A stretch of DNA of 64,000 nt from Desulfonatronum sp. SC1 (GCF_003046795.1 NZ_PZKN01000026.1:1-64000); one strand, 5' to 3'; positions 8,779-17,268 are shown, counted from the first letter of the stretch. The notes: generated by a model from the letters alone, not told the origin. Made by a program: numbers and translations.

Positions 8779-9002
8779 CAGGTTTGCAACTGACATTTTT
8801 CTTTTCAGTGGTTCTCAGGAAAAAGGGTCGGTTCGGGATTCAAGCAGCGGGCTCAGGCGCGTCGCGTGTTCAGCGGATACAGCTTGCATTTCGTTGGATG
8901 CATCGGCCTTGGGTTGGGTGGTCCGGAATTGATGCAGGTCAAGGATTGTGTTCGGCGCAGGGGGTAGGGTCGACTGAAACCATCAACGACGAGGAGACCA
9001 TC

Positions 9003-9677
9003 ATGTCCGATTCCGTTCCCCCTTTGAAATCCTACAACATCCTGCCCGGTCCCAAAATGGGTCTGGTCACTCCGGAGTATCTGGAATCCGTGGCCGCGGC
9101 GGTGCGCAAGCACGGCATCCCCCTGCTCAAGATCACCTCGGCCCAACGTCTGGCCATAGGCGGGCACGGGCCGGAGGCCGCGGCGGACATCTGGCGGGCC
9201 TTGGGTTTTCCGGACGGTCCGAAAAGGCCCGTCGGCGTGCATTACATCCAGGCTTGTCCGGGCTCACGCTGGTGCAAGTACGGCCAACTAGACTCCCTGG
9301 AACTGGGCCGCAAGCTGGACAAGGCGGTCATGGATGCCGCGTTGCCGGCCAAGACGAAGTTCGGACTCTCCGGGTGCGGGATGAACTGTTGCGAGAGTTA
9401 TATCCGGGACGTGGGGCTGTTCGGCAAGAAAAAAGGCTGGACCCTGATCTTCGGCGGCAACGGCGGCGGACGCCCCCGGATCGGCGACGTGATAGCCCGG
9501 GACCTGACCGACGACCAAGCAGTAGAGCTGACTCAGGTCTGCCTGAGTTGCTACGCCGCCAAAGCCAAGCCCCGTGAACGGACGGCTAGGTTCATGGAGC
9601 GCGTCGGGGCGGAGGCGTTCAGACTGGCGGTACTGGGAGAAGGTGCTGCCGTCGTCCGTCCGTCCGGCTCAGTTTGA
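9003..9677 (+). CDS. Low-molecular-weight assimilatory-type sirohaem sulfite reductase
   Basis: The product is 224 residues from the ATG at 9003, preceded by GAGGAG; upstream in-frame codons lack a ribosome site. It has the sirohaem/[4Fe-4S] signature Cys-x5-Cys (Cys85, Cys91 in ACPGSRWC) and Cys-x3-Cys (Cys125, Cys129 in SGCGMNC) of nitrite/sulfite reductases. The size matches the small single-subunit low-spin sulfite reductase known from Desulfovibrio vulgaris rather than the DsrAB enzyme. It should reduce sulfite by six electrons to sulfide. An extra Cys pair (CLSC, 180-183) is present. The electron donor may be the ferredoxin encoded nearby at 10514-10708 (inference). The 3' end overlaps the opposing gene by 9 bp. 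Confidence 0.88.
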   Translation: MSDSVPPLKSYNILPGPKMGLVTPEYLESVAAAVRKHGIPLLKITSAQRLAIGGHGPEAAADIWRALGFPDGPKRPVGVHYIQACPGSRWCKYGQLDSLELGRKLDKAVMDAALPAKTKFGLSGCGMNCCESYIRDVGLFGKKKGWTLIFGGNGGGRPRIGDVIARDLTDDQAVELTQVCLSCYAAKAKPRERTARFMERVGAEAFRLAVLGEGAAVVRPSGSV

Positions 9678-10508
9678 CGACACCGGCCGGCAAAGGTGCT
9701 TCAGGAGCAGGGAAAGCCAGTCCTTTTGCGGTGTGTTGAAGCGGAACTCAAGTTCTTTGAGGTACAACGGACAGCATTCCGGGGTAAAGCAACGGTAGCG
9801 GGTCAGCCAGTCCCCCGCGAACCGCCAAAAGGTCCGATCCGAGTCCAATGGGATGGATTCCTGGTCCCATTTCTTGGAGAAAAGCTTGCGTAGGTTGCCG
9901 CAGCAGGCGAACAACAGGGCCTCGCGGCCCTCGGCAGGTTCGGTGTAGACAAGGGTGCGCCAGATGCGTTTGCGGAGCGGACGGCCCAGGATGTCATGGA
10001 CATCCAGCTTGGGGAGCAGCTCGAAGCGAATGGTCCCGGGCGAACGTTGCAACGTGAACACCGGGGCTCCCTTGCCCAGGCAGTGATTCTCTCCGGCGGC
10101 GCTGTTTTTACGGCAGTGCTTGCGCAGTTCGCCCTGTTCGTTGAACAGCGGCGCGAAGGACGGGTCTCCGGCCAGGAGGCTGAGCCGCAGCGTGTTCACC
10201 GCCTTGAGCGTGGTTTCGTAGGAAGCCAGGACTTCCCCGGCCATTTCCGTGACCGGCACGCCTTCCACGAACAGGCGCATCACGGCCATCCATTGGGCTC
10301 GTGAGAGCGCGCACCGATTCAGCCAGCGGCCGGTGAAGTCGTGAAAGGTGTACACACATGCCCCGCAGCGGTAGCGGCCGTCCTTGAGCGTATAGACGGA
10401 TCGCTGTCCGCAGCGGGGGCAGCGCACTTCTCCCTCGGGCCAGCAATGGGCCGCGAAAAGCGCTTGTTGGGGGTTTCGATCCGACGTGAAAGCGCCGCGG
10501 CAGGCCAC
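9669..10508 (-). CDS. IS1595-like transposase-derived zinc-ribbon protein, probably inactive or domesticated
   Basis: The frame is open across the ferredoxin gene, but the first plausible start is the GTG at 10508, five bases after the ferredoxin stop and preceded by GGAAGGATAGG. That gives 279 residues. The N-terminal zinc ribbon (CPRCGQRSVYTLKDGRYRCG, then ACVYTFHDFTG) and a helical stretch (LSRAQWMAVMRLFVEG) match IS1595/ISL3-type transposases. The C-terminus YLKELEFRFNTPQKDWLSLL also matches. The usual catalytic positions (a DE-x-Y motif after the helical part, an Asp in a TD motif, and NxxE) are not visible; the second shows as TEP. No terminal inverted repeats were found. I infer a co-opted, DNA-binding-competent but catalytically dead protein co-transcribed with the ferredoxin. 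Confidence 0.6.
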   Translation of the reverse strand: MACRGAFTSDRNPQQALFAAHCWPEGEVRCPRCGQRSVYTLKDGRYRCGACVYTFHDFTGRWLNRCALSRAQWMAVMRLFVEGVPVTEMAGEVLASYETTLKAVNTLRLSLLAGDPSFAPLFNEQGELRKHCRKNSAAGENHCLGKGAPVFTLQRSPGTIRFELLPKLDVHDILGRPLRKRIWRTLVYTEPAEGREALLFACCGNLRKLFSKKWDQESIPLDSDRTFWRFAGDWLTRYRCFTPECCPLYLKELEFRFNTPQKDWLSLLLKHLCRPVSSN

Positions 10509-10513
10509 TGCCC

Positions 10514-10708
10514 CTATCCTTCCCAGTGAATGCACTCCACCGGGCAGTTTTCCACGGCCTCCTGAATCTGATCCTCTGGGCCGCCCTCTTCCTGAACGAC
10601 CTCCGCCTTCCCCGCTCCGACGTCCAGGTGGAACACTTCCGGACACATTTCCTCGCAAACTCCGCATCCGATGCACTCGTCCTGGTCTATGAACACCTTT
10701 CTGGCCAT
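10514..10708 (-). CDS. 4Fe-4S ferredoxin
   Basis: The product is 64 residues preceded by AAGGAGG. The Cys motif CIGCGVCEEMCP supplies Cys12, Cys15 and Cys18, with the fourth ligand at Cys55 (NCPVECI). Cys22 and Cys59 are additional, as in Desulfovibrio gigas-type ferredoxins that can carry 4Fe or 3Fe clusters. The rest is acidic. It is a cytoplasmic low-potential electron carrier. The transposase-like gene begins five bases downstream and the small sulfite reductase gene converges on the pair. Confidence 0.93.
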   Translation of the reverse strand: MARKVFIDQDECIGCGVCEEMCPEVFHLDVGAGKAEVVQEEGGPEDQIQEAVENCPVECIHWEG

Positions 10709-10848
10709 GATAGTCCTCCTTGAGAGTCAATCGGGACGTCGAACCTCGTCCCGGCTTCGTCGCGAACATCTCGCGCGGGCCGGGATTTGGTTCGCGTAAT
10801 GTACCAGCCCGAAGTTCTAGGAGTGAACCAAGCGTTTGTCCACCCTGC

Positions 10849-10876
10849 TTGACAGATCATCCGTCACCCACATAAC
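10849..10876 (+). promoter_or_regulatory. Probable sigma-70 promoter of purD
   Basis: A perfect -35 box TTGACA (10849-10854) is followed after 16 bp by CATAAC (10871-10876), four of six matches to the -10 consensus. It lies 55 bp before the purD ATG. Confidence 0.5.
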
Positions 10877-10931
10877 TCCCTGCAGAAAAATTCCCGCCTT
10901 GAATCTCAAGCCTATCACCTGGAGTTGCATC

Positions 10932-12209
10932 ATGCGCATCCTGCTCGTCGGATCCGGCGGACGTGAACATGCCTTGGCCTGGAAACTCAATCAAAGTCCT
11001 CTGGTCGAAACCCTGCTCATCGCAACAGGCAATCCCGGCACGTCCGGGTTGGGAAAAAACCTGCCGATCACGGACGACGACATTCCCGCTCTGGTCCGCG
11101 CCGCCCGGGAACACAAAGTGGATATGGTGATCCCCGGCCCGGAACTGCCTCTTGTCCTTGGGCTTAAGGACGCCCTGGCCAACGAACGAATCGCCTGTTT
11201 CGGACCCAGCGCCTTCTGCTCCCGGCTGGAGGGGAGCAAGGTCTTCGCCAAGAACATGATGCGCAAGGCCGGGATCCCCACGGCGGACTTCCAGGTTTTC
11301 GAGGAAGCCCACGAGGCCAGGGAGTATGCCAAAAAGCACCCCTTGCCCATGGTGATCAAGGCGGACGGGTTGGCCGCGGGTAAGGGAGTGATCATCGCCA
11401 AGACACGGGAAGAGGCCTTGGAGGCTATTGACGCGATCATGGTCCGGCGAATTTTCGACGCGGCCGGAGAGCGACTGATCATCGAGGAGGCTCTGGTGGG
11501 CGAAGAGGCTTCGCTGTTGGCCTTTTGCGACGGAAAGACCGTGGTCCCCCTGCCCTCGGCCCAGGACCATAAGCCCGTGGGCGAGAACGACACCGGTCCG
11601 AACACAGGCGGCATGGGCGCTTACAGCCCGGCCCCGATCCTGCCCGAGGACAAGCTTGCCGAGCTGACCGAGACGACCATCACCCCTCTAATCCGATTAC
11701 TGGCCGAAAAAGGGCAGCCTTTTCAGGGGGTCATCTATGCCGGACTGATGTTCACGGCCAAGGGGCCGTACGTATTGGAATACAACGTCCGCTTCGGAGA
11801 CCCGGAATGTCAGCCGCTGATGGTCCGCCTGGAGTCCGATTTGGCTGAAATCATGTCCGCCTGCTGCGAAAAGCGGTTGGCCCAGGTTCCGGTGCGGTGG
11901 TCAGAGAAGACGGGACTGTGCGTGGTGCTGACCGCGCCGGGGTATCCTGGTTCGTATCCCAAGGGTATGGCCATCTCCGGCCTGGACAGGGCCGAAGCCG
12001 TGCCCGGAGTCACCGTGTTTCAAGCCGGCACGACCCTGAAAGAGGGTTGCTTGGTGACGTCCGGAGGCCGGGTTCTGGGCGTCACCGCCCTGGCTCCGGA
12101 CCTTGTCTCCGCTCGATCCGCCGCCTACCAGGCCGCGGATTTGATCGACTTTGACGGCAAATACCTGCGCCGGGACATCGGGGCCAAGGGCATCGACCGG
12201 GCCGGATGA
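10932..12209 (+). CDS. purD: Phosphoribosylamine-glycine ligase
   Basis: The product is 425 residues, the usual PurD length. It starts MRILLVGSGGREHALAWK, the diagnostic N-terminal nucleotide-fold motif. ATP-grasp elements follow: MVIKADGLAAGKGVIIAKT, IIEEALVGEEASLLAF, SAQDHKPVGENDTGPNTGGM, and the metal/ATP motif YNVRFGDPECQPLM. It catalyses the second step of purine synthesis, joining glycine to phosphoribosylamine with ATP. Upstream in-frame codons are open, but the ATG at 10932 has GGAG at the right distance. It is a single-gene transcript closed by a hairpin. Confidence 0.98.
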   Translation: MRILLVGSGGREHALAWKLNQSPLVETLLIATGNPGTSGLGKNLPITDDDIPALVRAAREHKVDMVIPGPELPLVLGLKDALANERIACFGPSAFCSRLEGSKVFAKNMMRKAGIPTADFQVFEEAHEAREYAKKHPLPMVIKADGLAAGKGVIIAKTREEALEAIDAIMVRRIFDAAGERLIIEEALVGEEASLLAFCDGKTVVPLPSAQDHKPVGENDTGPNTGGMGAYSPAPILPEDKLAELTETTITPLIRLLAEKGQPFQGVIYAGLMFTAKGPYVLEYNVRFGDPECQPLMVRLESDLAEIMSACCEKRLAQVPVRWSEKTGLCVVLTAPGYPGSYPKGMAISGLDRAEAVPGVTVFQAGTTLKEGCLVTSGGRVLGVTALAPDLVSARSAAYQAADLIDFDGKYLRRDIGAKGIDRAG

Positions 12210-12229
12210 AAACCGACCGCCGATAAAAA

Positions 12230-12275
12230 GCCCCCTGGTTCAGCTTGCATCGATTGGGATGCCGAACCAGGGGGC
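12230..12275. terminator. Bidirectional terminator between purD and the convergent gene
   Basis: A perfect 12-bp stem pairs gccccctggttc (12230-12241) with gaaccagggggc (12264-12275). An A-run lies on the left (12225-12229) and a T-rich stretch on the right (12280-12283), so it can serve both convergent genes. Confidence 0.8.
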
Positions 12276-12300
12276 CATGTTTTCGATATTACCGATCAAA

Positions 12301-13521
12301 TCAGCCCTGAACCGTCCCCATGACCACATAGACCGGATCGCTGGTCAGGGTCTGGTCGATGTGCGGGTCGTCCTCGGGCCGCCACCAGTTGCGAATGCTT
12401 ACGGTTCGCAAGTCCGTCAGGGTCGGGACGGTCTGAAAATACTCCAGGACCAAGCCGACGCGTTCGAATTCGTGCAGGTCCATCCATATCCGGACGGCCT
12501 TGGTCGGAAACCAGCGATTGGAAATCCCCACCATAAGCGCCCCGCCGGGGCGCAATAACCGGGCACACTCGGCGATGACCGCCCGGGGGGGGGTCAGGTA
12601 CTCGATGGACAGACTGCACGCCACGACGTCGAAGCTTTTGTCCGGAAAGGGCAGTTTGGGGGCCGCGTTCAGATCGTGGACCACCCGCTCAGCCAGGCGG
12701 GGGTTGGCCTCCATTTCCTCCAGATTCAAGCCCAACCCGGTGACGTGCAGGTCGAGGTGATCAGGGAGATGGGACTGCACGCTACTCATCAGATCCAGAA
12801 CCTTCGCCTTCGCGGGCAGGGTGGACAGGGCCGCCGCGTAAGTCTCTTTCAGAAACTCCCCGGCCTGGGCGTCAACATGGCCGATGATCCGGGGCGAAGC
12901 GTAAAACCGCGAGTCCTCGGTCTCGTCCAGGCGGTGTAGTCCGTCTTGCAGGTCAAAGCTGGTCGGGTGCCCGCCACCGCGGCACTGCATTCCCGGCCCG
13001 CTGTCCGCGATTTCCTCCAGCCAGCAGGTCAATCGTCCCCCGGTTTCCGTGACCTTGTCCGCCGTGTCCTTAACCGTGGCCCGCAGGGTCAACGGTCGTC
13101 CGGCCAAGGGGTGGTTGAGGTCCACGACCATGGACGATTCATCCAGTTCGATGATCCGTCCGGGGCGTGAATCCTGCGGATACACCCCGAGCATGTCCCC
13201 CAGCATTCCTCGCGGATAAAATCGTCCCCGGGCGGGTTCTATGGCCCTTCCGCCCACCGTCCGGCGCTGAAATCGGGATCGGGGTACATTATGGATAAGT
13301 TTCGGGTCATGCTTCGGGACGGCATCTCCGGGTTGATAGATCCGCTCCACCGTGTCGCCCACGGACTTGCCCAGCAGGACTTCCTTGAGTCCGGGCGGAA
13401 ACACATCGCGCCAGAGGTTCACGCGCCGAGCCAGATACCTCTCCAGATGCCGGGCTTCCGGGCTTTGCCATTCCAGGACCAGTTCCAACGTCGTCAAACT
13501 GTGTTCACCAAGTCCGCTCAC
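12301..13521 (-). CDS. Fusion of a SlyD-like FKBP prolyl isomerase and a SAM-dependent methyltransferase
   Basis: The product is 406 residues. Residues about 5-165 carry a SlyD-type FKBP domain: an N-terminal strand HSLTTLELVLEWQ, GDTVERIYQPGDA, and the signature MVVDLNHPLAGRPLTL. Residues about 225-405 are a class I methyltransferase: KVLDLMSSVQSHLP as a glycine-poor motif I, NAAPKLPFPDKSFDVVACSL, and CARLLRPGGALMVGISN. The DLMSS motif I occurs in a known subfamily of type-11 methyltransferases of unknown substrate. A chaperone/isomerase fused to a methyltransferase suggests modification of a folding protein client, but this is inference. The gene stands alone between two hairpins. Confidence 0.85.
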   Translation of the reverse strand: MSGLGEHSLTTLELVLEWQSPEARHLERYLARRVNLWRDVFPPGLKEVLLGKSVGDTVERIYQPGDAVPKHDPKLIHNVPRSRFQRRTVGGRAIEPARGRFYPRGMLGDMLGVYPQDSRPGRIIELDESSMVVDLNHPLAGRPLTLRATVKDTADKVTETGGRLTCWLEEIADSGPGMQCRGGGHPTSFDLQDGLHRLDETEDSRFYASPRIIGHVDAQAGEFLKETYAAALSTLPAKAKVLDLMSSVQSHLPDHLDLHVTGLGLNLEEMEANPRLAERVVHDLNAAPKLPFPDKSFDVVACSLSIEYLTPPRAVIAECARLLRPGGALMVGISNRWFPTKAVRIWMDLHEFERVGLVLEYFQTVPTLTDLRTVSIRNWWRPEDDPHIDQTLTSDPVYVVMGTVQG

Positions 13522-13583
13522 AATCTCCTTCTTTGCTCACCCTGAGTTGGGTTCAGAGGTTCATTGGTCAATTGGGCCAAATG

Positions 13584-13614
13584 CAAAGGGGCGGCACAAA
13601 GCCGCCCCTTTGCA
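13584..13614. terminator. Strong hairpin downstream of the EF-G-like gene
   Basis: A perfect 13-bp stem (13584-13596 with 13602-13614) encloses a 5-base loop. It lies between the stop of the EF-G-like gene and the start of the fusion gene, both on the minus strand. Neither side has a long T-run, so it may act as a terminator or as an RNA-stability element. Confidence 0.6.
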
Positions 13615-13714
13615 ACCGAAGTCGGGGAGTTCTCCCCCTGTTCCGGCAGCTTTTGTGAAGAGATAATGCCTCAATCGGCCCGGTCAAGCCCCGGTCCTTG
13701 ACCCGGGCAAAGCC

Positions 13715-15775
13715 CTACTCGTCCTTGACCTTGGACTCGGCCACTACCTTTTCCGCCACTGGCGGCGGGCATTCCTCGTAGTGATCGAACTCCATGACAA
13801 AGGTGCCCTGGCCTCCGGTCATGGAACGCAGGGTCGGAGCGTACTCCAGAACTTCGGACATGGGCACGTGGGCGCGGATTTCGGTCACCCCGGCGTGGGA
13901 GTCCGTGCCCAGGACCTTGCCCCGGCGGCTGGACAGGTCGCCAATGATGTCGCCCATGAATTCGTCCGGGGTGTACACGGTCATCAGCACGATGGGCTCC
14001 AAAAGCTTGATCTTGGCTTCTTCCGCTCCTTTCTTGAAGGCCAAGGAGCCCGCCACCTTGAAGGCCATTTCCGAAGAGTCCACGGTGTGGAAGGAGCCAT
14101 CGAACAAAGTGACCTTGAAGTCCACCAGGGGATACCCGGCCAGGACCCCGCGCAGGGAGGACTCCTGGATGCCCTTGTCCACGGCTGGGATGTACTGCCG
14201 GGGAATGGCTCCGCCGACAATGGCGTCCACGAATTCGTAGCCCGCGCCCCGGGGCAGAGGCTCCATCCGGATCCAGCAGTCCCCGAACTGACCCCGGCCG
14301 CCGGACTGTTTCTTGTGCCGGCCCTGGACCTCGGCCCGGCCTTTGATGGTCTCCCGATAGGGAACCTTGGGCGGCTTGAGCACGATGTTCACCTTATAGC
14401 GCCGGCGGCACTTCTCCACCGCGGTCTCGATGTGCATCTGGCCCATGCCGGACAGCAGCATATCACCGGTTTCCTCGCCTCGGGACAGGCTCAGAGTCAC
14501 GTCTTCATCCAGAAGCTTCTGCACAGCGGCGTAGACCTTGTCCTCCTCGCCCTTTTCCTCCGCACCCAGAGCGTAGGTAATCATGCTCGTGGGCAGTTGC
14601 GGGGCAGCCAGTTGGAAGGGCTTTTTTTCGTCGCACAGGGTGTCCGCGGTGGTGGTGCTTTTGAGTTTGGCCACGGCGACAATGGCCCCCGGTCCCAGCG
14701 GTTCCTTGCATGGCGTGGTGGTCTTGCCCTGGAGCAGCAAGAGCTGCCCCATGCGCTCCTTGGCGTCCTTGCCGGGGTTGAACAGGGCCATGTCCGGGGT
14801 GAGCACGCCGGAGAGCACGCGCAGTACGCTAAGTTGGCCGGTGAAGGGGTCGGCGATGGTCTTGAAGACGAAGCAGGCCGTCGGAGCGTCGGGGCTGGAG
14901 GGGCGTTCCTCGCCGTCCGAGTCGGCCCAGTTCGCATGGTCCAGGGGGGAGGGCAGCAGGTCCTGGATCACGTCCAGGATCAGCGGACCGCCCCGGTTGG
15001 TCAGGGCCGCGCAGACCGTCACCGGCACCAGCTCGCAGGAGAGTACGCCCTTGCGCAGGGCTGCCTGCATTTCCGGCAGGGTCAGCTCACCCTCCTCCAG
15101 GTACTTCTCCATCAATTCCTCATCGCTCTCAGCGATGTTTTCCATCATGGTCTCCCGGAGGGTGCCCACCTGGTCGGCCACGTCCAAGGGCATCTCGCCG
15201 GGCTTGAGGTTGCCGGCGTCGTCGAACAGCAAGGCCTGCTGGGCCAACACGTCCACCACGCCCTTGAAGTCGGCCTCCGAGCCCAGGGGCAGGTACAGCA
15301 GGACCGGCTTGATGCCCAGGATTTCCTGCAATCCGCCAAAAGCCATCTCGAAATCGGCCCGGTCCCGGTCCATTTTGTTGATGACCACCATGGCCGGCAG
15401 GCCGGCCTTCTTCACTTCGGCCCAGAAGCGCTTGGTCAGGGGCTTGACGCCGTCCACCGCGTCGATCACGAAGACCGCTCCGTCCGCGGCACTCAGGAGG
15501 TAGGGCAGGTCGCCGCAGAAATTGTTGTCCCCCGGCGCGTCGATGAGAAAATGCTGATTCTTTTTCCAGGAGTAATGGCCGAATCCGGGCTGAATGCCGC
15601 CCCGTCGCTTGACTTCCTCGGGTTCGTAATCCAGGCAGGTGGTGCCTTCGTCGATCTTGCCCAGGCGGTTGATCACCGAGGTGTTGAACAGCAACATTTC
15701 GGCCACGGATGTTTTCCCGCTGCCTCCATGTCCGACCAGGGCGTATGTGCGTTGGGTGCTGAGCTTATCCTGCAT
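13715..15775 (-). CDS. Elongation factor G-like GTPase (divergent, FusA2-type)
   Basis: The 686-residue product has the full EF-G architecture: G domain (1-270), domain II (about 295-380), III, IV (HKKQSGGRGQFGDCWIRMEP) and V (PMSEVLEYAPTLRSMTGGQG). The P-loop is GHGGSGKT (15-22) and the G4 motif is NKMD (133-136). The G3 motif reads DAPGD (79-83) where translational GTPases have D-x-PGH, so the catalytic His is replaced by Asp. This places it with EF-G-like paralogues rather than the canonical factor. Its role could be a translation rescue or regulatory step on the ribosome (inference). It is a single gene, divergent from the ParB-like gene. Confidence 0.88.
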   Translation of the reverse strand: MQDKLSTQRTYALVGHGGSGKTSVAEMLLFNTSVINRLGKIDEGTTCLDYEPEEVKRRGGIQPGFGHYSWKKNQHFLIDAPGDNNFCGDLPYLLSAADGAVFVIDAVDGVKPLTKRFWAEVKKAGLPAMVVINKMDRDRADFEMAFGGLQEILGIKPVLLYLPLGSEADFKGVVDVLAQQALLFDDAGNLKPGEMPLDVADQVGTLRETMMENIAESDEELMEKYLEEGELTLPEMQAALRKGVLSCELVPVTVCAALTNRGGPLILDVIQDLLPSPLDHANWADSDGEERPSSPDAPTACFVFKTIADPFTGQLSVLRVLSGVLTPDMALFNPGKDAKERMGQLLLLQGKTTTPCKEPLGPGAIVAVAKLKSTTTADTLCDEKKPFQLAAPQLPTSMITYALGAEEKGEEDKVYAAVQKLLDEDVTLSLSRGEETGDMLLSGMGQMHIETAVEKCRRRYKVNIVLKPPKVPYRETIKGRAEVQGRHKKQSGGRGQFGDCWIRMEPLPRGAGYEFVDAIVGGAIPRQYIPAVDKGIQESSLRGVLAGYPLVDFKVTLFDGSFHTVDSSEMAFKVAGSLAFKKGAEEAKIKLLEPIVLMTVYTPDEFMGDIIGDLSSRRGKVLGTDSHAGVTEIRAHVPMSEVLEYAPTLRSMTGGQGTFVMEFDHYEECPPPVAEKVVAESKVKDE

Positions 15776-15894
15776 TCGGCCTCCTTCAGGGATTGTGTTG
15801 GTAAGGGTTGGCGCCGTCAGGCGAATATGCTGCGCTGTTGTAGGCTTTGCACCTATAGAGACGGGGTTGGGAGAATGTCAAGGGAGGCGCTCGA

Positions 15895-16890
15895 ATGGCA
15901 GGCTGGATAAGGGTTTATGCGCCCCGGTTGGATTGTTCCGGGACCAATTTGTTCTGGGCCGGCCCTTCTCCGGAGGAACTGTGCCGGTCGTTGCTGGCCG
16001 TGGGGCAATTGGACCCGGTTCTGGTCCGCGCCCAGGGCGAAGGGTACAGGCTGTTGTCCGGATACCGCAGGGCAGACTTTCTGGCTCGGGAGGATCGGGA
16101 AATCACCGCGCGGTGTTTGCCTGGTCCGGGGTCTCCGCTGGAAGACGGCCTGCTCTATCTGCACGCCAATGTTCACCGGCCCCTGGACGATTCCATGCGC
16201 ATTCAAGCACTGCGGTATTTCCAGTCGTTGCTGGTCCCGGAAGAACTGACCCGGCGCGTCGCCCCCCTGCTGGGCGTCCCGCCCCGCTCCGGGATGTGGC
16301 GAAAGTACCTGGCCTGGCTCGAACTACCCGCGTCCTGGGACGATCTGCTTGGCGTCGGCAAGGTCCCCCTGGCCGCGGGAACGATCCTGGCCCAACTCCG
16401 CCAAGACGAACTGGAAGCGTTACGACCCTATTTCGCTGCCTGGAAATGGTCCCAGGGCCGGGCCGTTCAGTGGCTGACCCTGCTCAAGGAAACGGCCCTG
16501 GGCCGCGGATGGTCCTTGGTCCAAACCCTGGAAGCCGTCAGCGCCCGTCGGGTGCTGGAAAGCGGCCTCGCTCCCCAGGACGCCCTGCAAGCGCTGACCA
16601 CCCAGGCCGGGGCGATCCGCCATCCCCATCTGGACCAGATGGAACACCGTTTCGCGGATCTGGTCAAACGACTTTTCGGCTCGTCCCGCTGGGACGTCAT
16701 ACCCAGCCCGAACTTTGAGTCCGACACCGTGGAACTGCGTTTGCGGGCCCGAAGCGTCGAGGACCTCCGGGCCGCGGGTCAGGCTTTGGATCAGGCGCTG
16801 GAAAAGGCCGCGACACCGGAGAGCCTCGGCGAGTCCCTTGAGGGACTGTTTCGGATTGCCCTGGAGGAGGAAAAGCAGCTCGGACCGTGA
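15895..16890 (+). CDS. ParB/Spo0J-like nuclease-fold protein
   Basis: The product is 331 residues with AAGGGAGG upstream. The N-terminus has ParB landmarks: VGQLDPVLVR (36-45) and SGYRRADFLA (55-64), the latter corresponding to the GxRR nucleotide-binding box. YLHANVHRPLDD resembles the next ParB motif. The following region is helical and includes a helix-turn-helix-like stretch (EELTRRVAPLLGVPPRSG). There is no parA beside it and the C-terminal part does not resemble the chromosomal ParB dimer domain. It is therefore probably not the segregation ParB but an orphan of the same fold. DNA target and activity are unknown. Confidence 0.7.
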   Translation: MAGWIRVYAPRLDCSGTNLFWAGPSPEELCRSLLAVGQLDPVLVRAQGEGYRLLSGYRRADFLAREDREITARCLPGPGSPLEDGLLYLHANVHRPLDDSMRIQALRYFQSLLVPEELTRRVAPLLGVPPRSGMWRKYLAWLELPASWDDLLGVGKVPLAAGTILAQLRQDELEALRPYFAAWKWSQGRAVQWLTLLKETALGRGWSLVQTLEAVSARRVLESGLAPQDALQALTTQAGAIRHPHLDQMEHRFADLVKRLFGSSRWDVIPSPNFESDTVELRLRARSVEDLRAAGQALDQALEKAATPESLGESLEGLFRIALEEEKQLGP

Positions 16891-16914
16891 CGCTCGGGCT
16901 CTTTTCTTTGAACG

Positions 16915-17268
16915 CTATTTCTTCTCCAGCTCCGCGGTCAGCCATTCCTTGATTTCCGGGCTGAGTTCGTGAATCCCCTTCAGCCCGCCGATGGACTTTA
17001 GGTAACGCTTGGCCAGATCCTCTGGCAACCGTTTCTCGCACAGGGTCGTGGAGCCGTAGTTGGTCATCTTCATCAGGACCACCTTGGGCTCCTCCCAGGT
17101 GTCGATAACGAAGTAGATCGAGTACTCGTCCGCGCTTCGCACGGGCTGACGCATTGCGTCGTGCCAGTTGTTATTGCCCCATTCCAGGAACATGGTCACC
17201 GCGTCCTCGTGGATCATGTCCCAGTTGACTTCGTTTAGCCACGTCTTGCAGGCGTCCAGATCGCTCAT
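16915..17268 (-). CDS. Conserved hypothetical protein (DVU0772-like)
   Basis: The product is 117 residues. Two ATGs compete (17274 and 17268); the second lies eight bases after AGGGG and is preferred. No signal peptide or membrane helix is seen. It is rich in Trp and acidic residues, with WDMIHEDAVTMFLEWGNNNW near the N-terminus and LPEDLAKRYLKSIGGLKGI near the end. From memory it resembles a small family of unknown function found in sulfate reducers, which I could not verify. It converges on the ParB-like gene with a 24-base gap. Confidence 0.7.
   Translation of the reverse strand: MSDLDACKTWLNEVNWDMIHEDAVTMFLEWGNNNWHDAMRQPVRSADEYSIYFVIDTWEEPKVVLMKMTNYGSTTLCEKRLPEDLAKRYLKSIGGLKGIHELSPEIKEWLTAELEKK

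Noticed and set aside
9669-10769. Longer frame for the transposase-like protein running through the ferredoxin gene
   Set aside because: The first 87 codons are Gly/Arg-rich and overlap the ferredoxin, which has an intact Cys motif and a strong ribosome site.
13781-15910. 709-codon open frame on the plus strand opposite the EF-G-like gene
   Set aside because: Antisense shadow of a clear GTPase gene; composition is His/Gly/Gln-rich and no ribosome site or motif is present.
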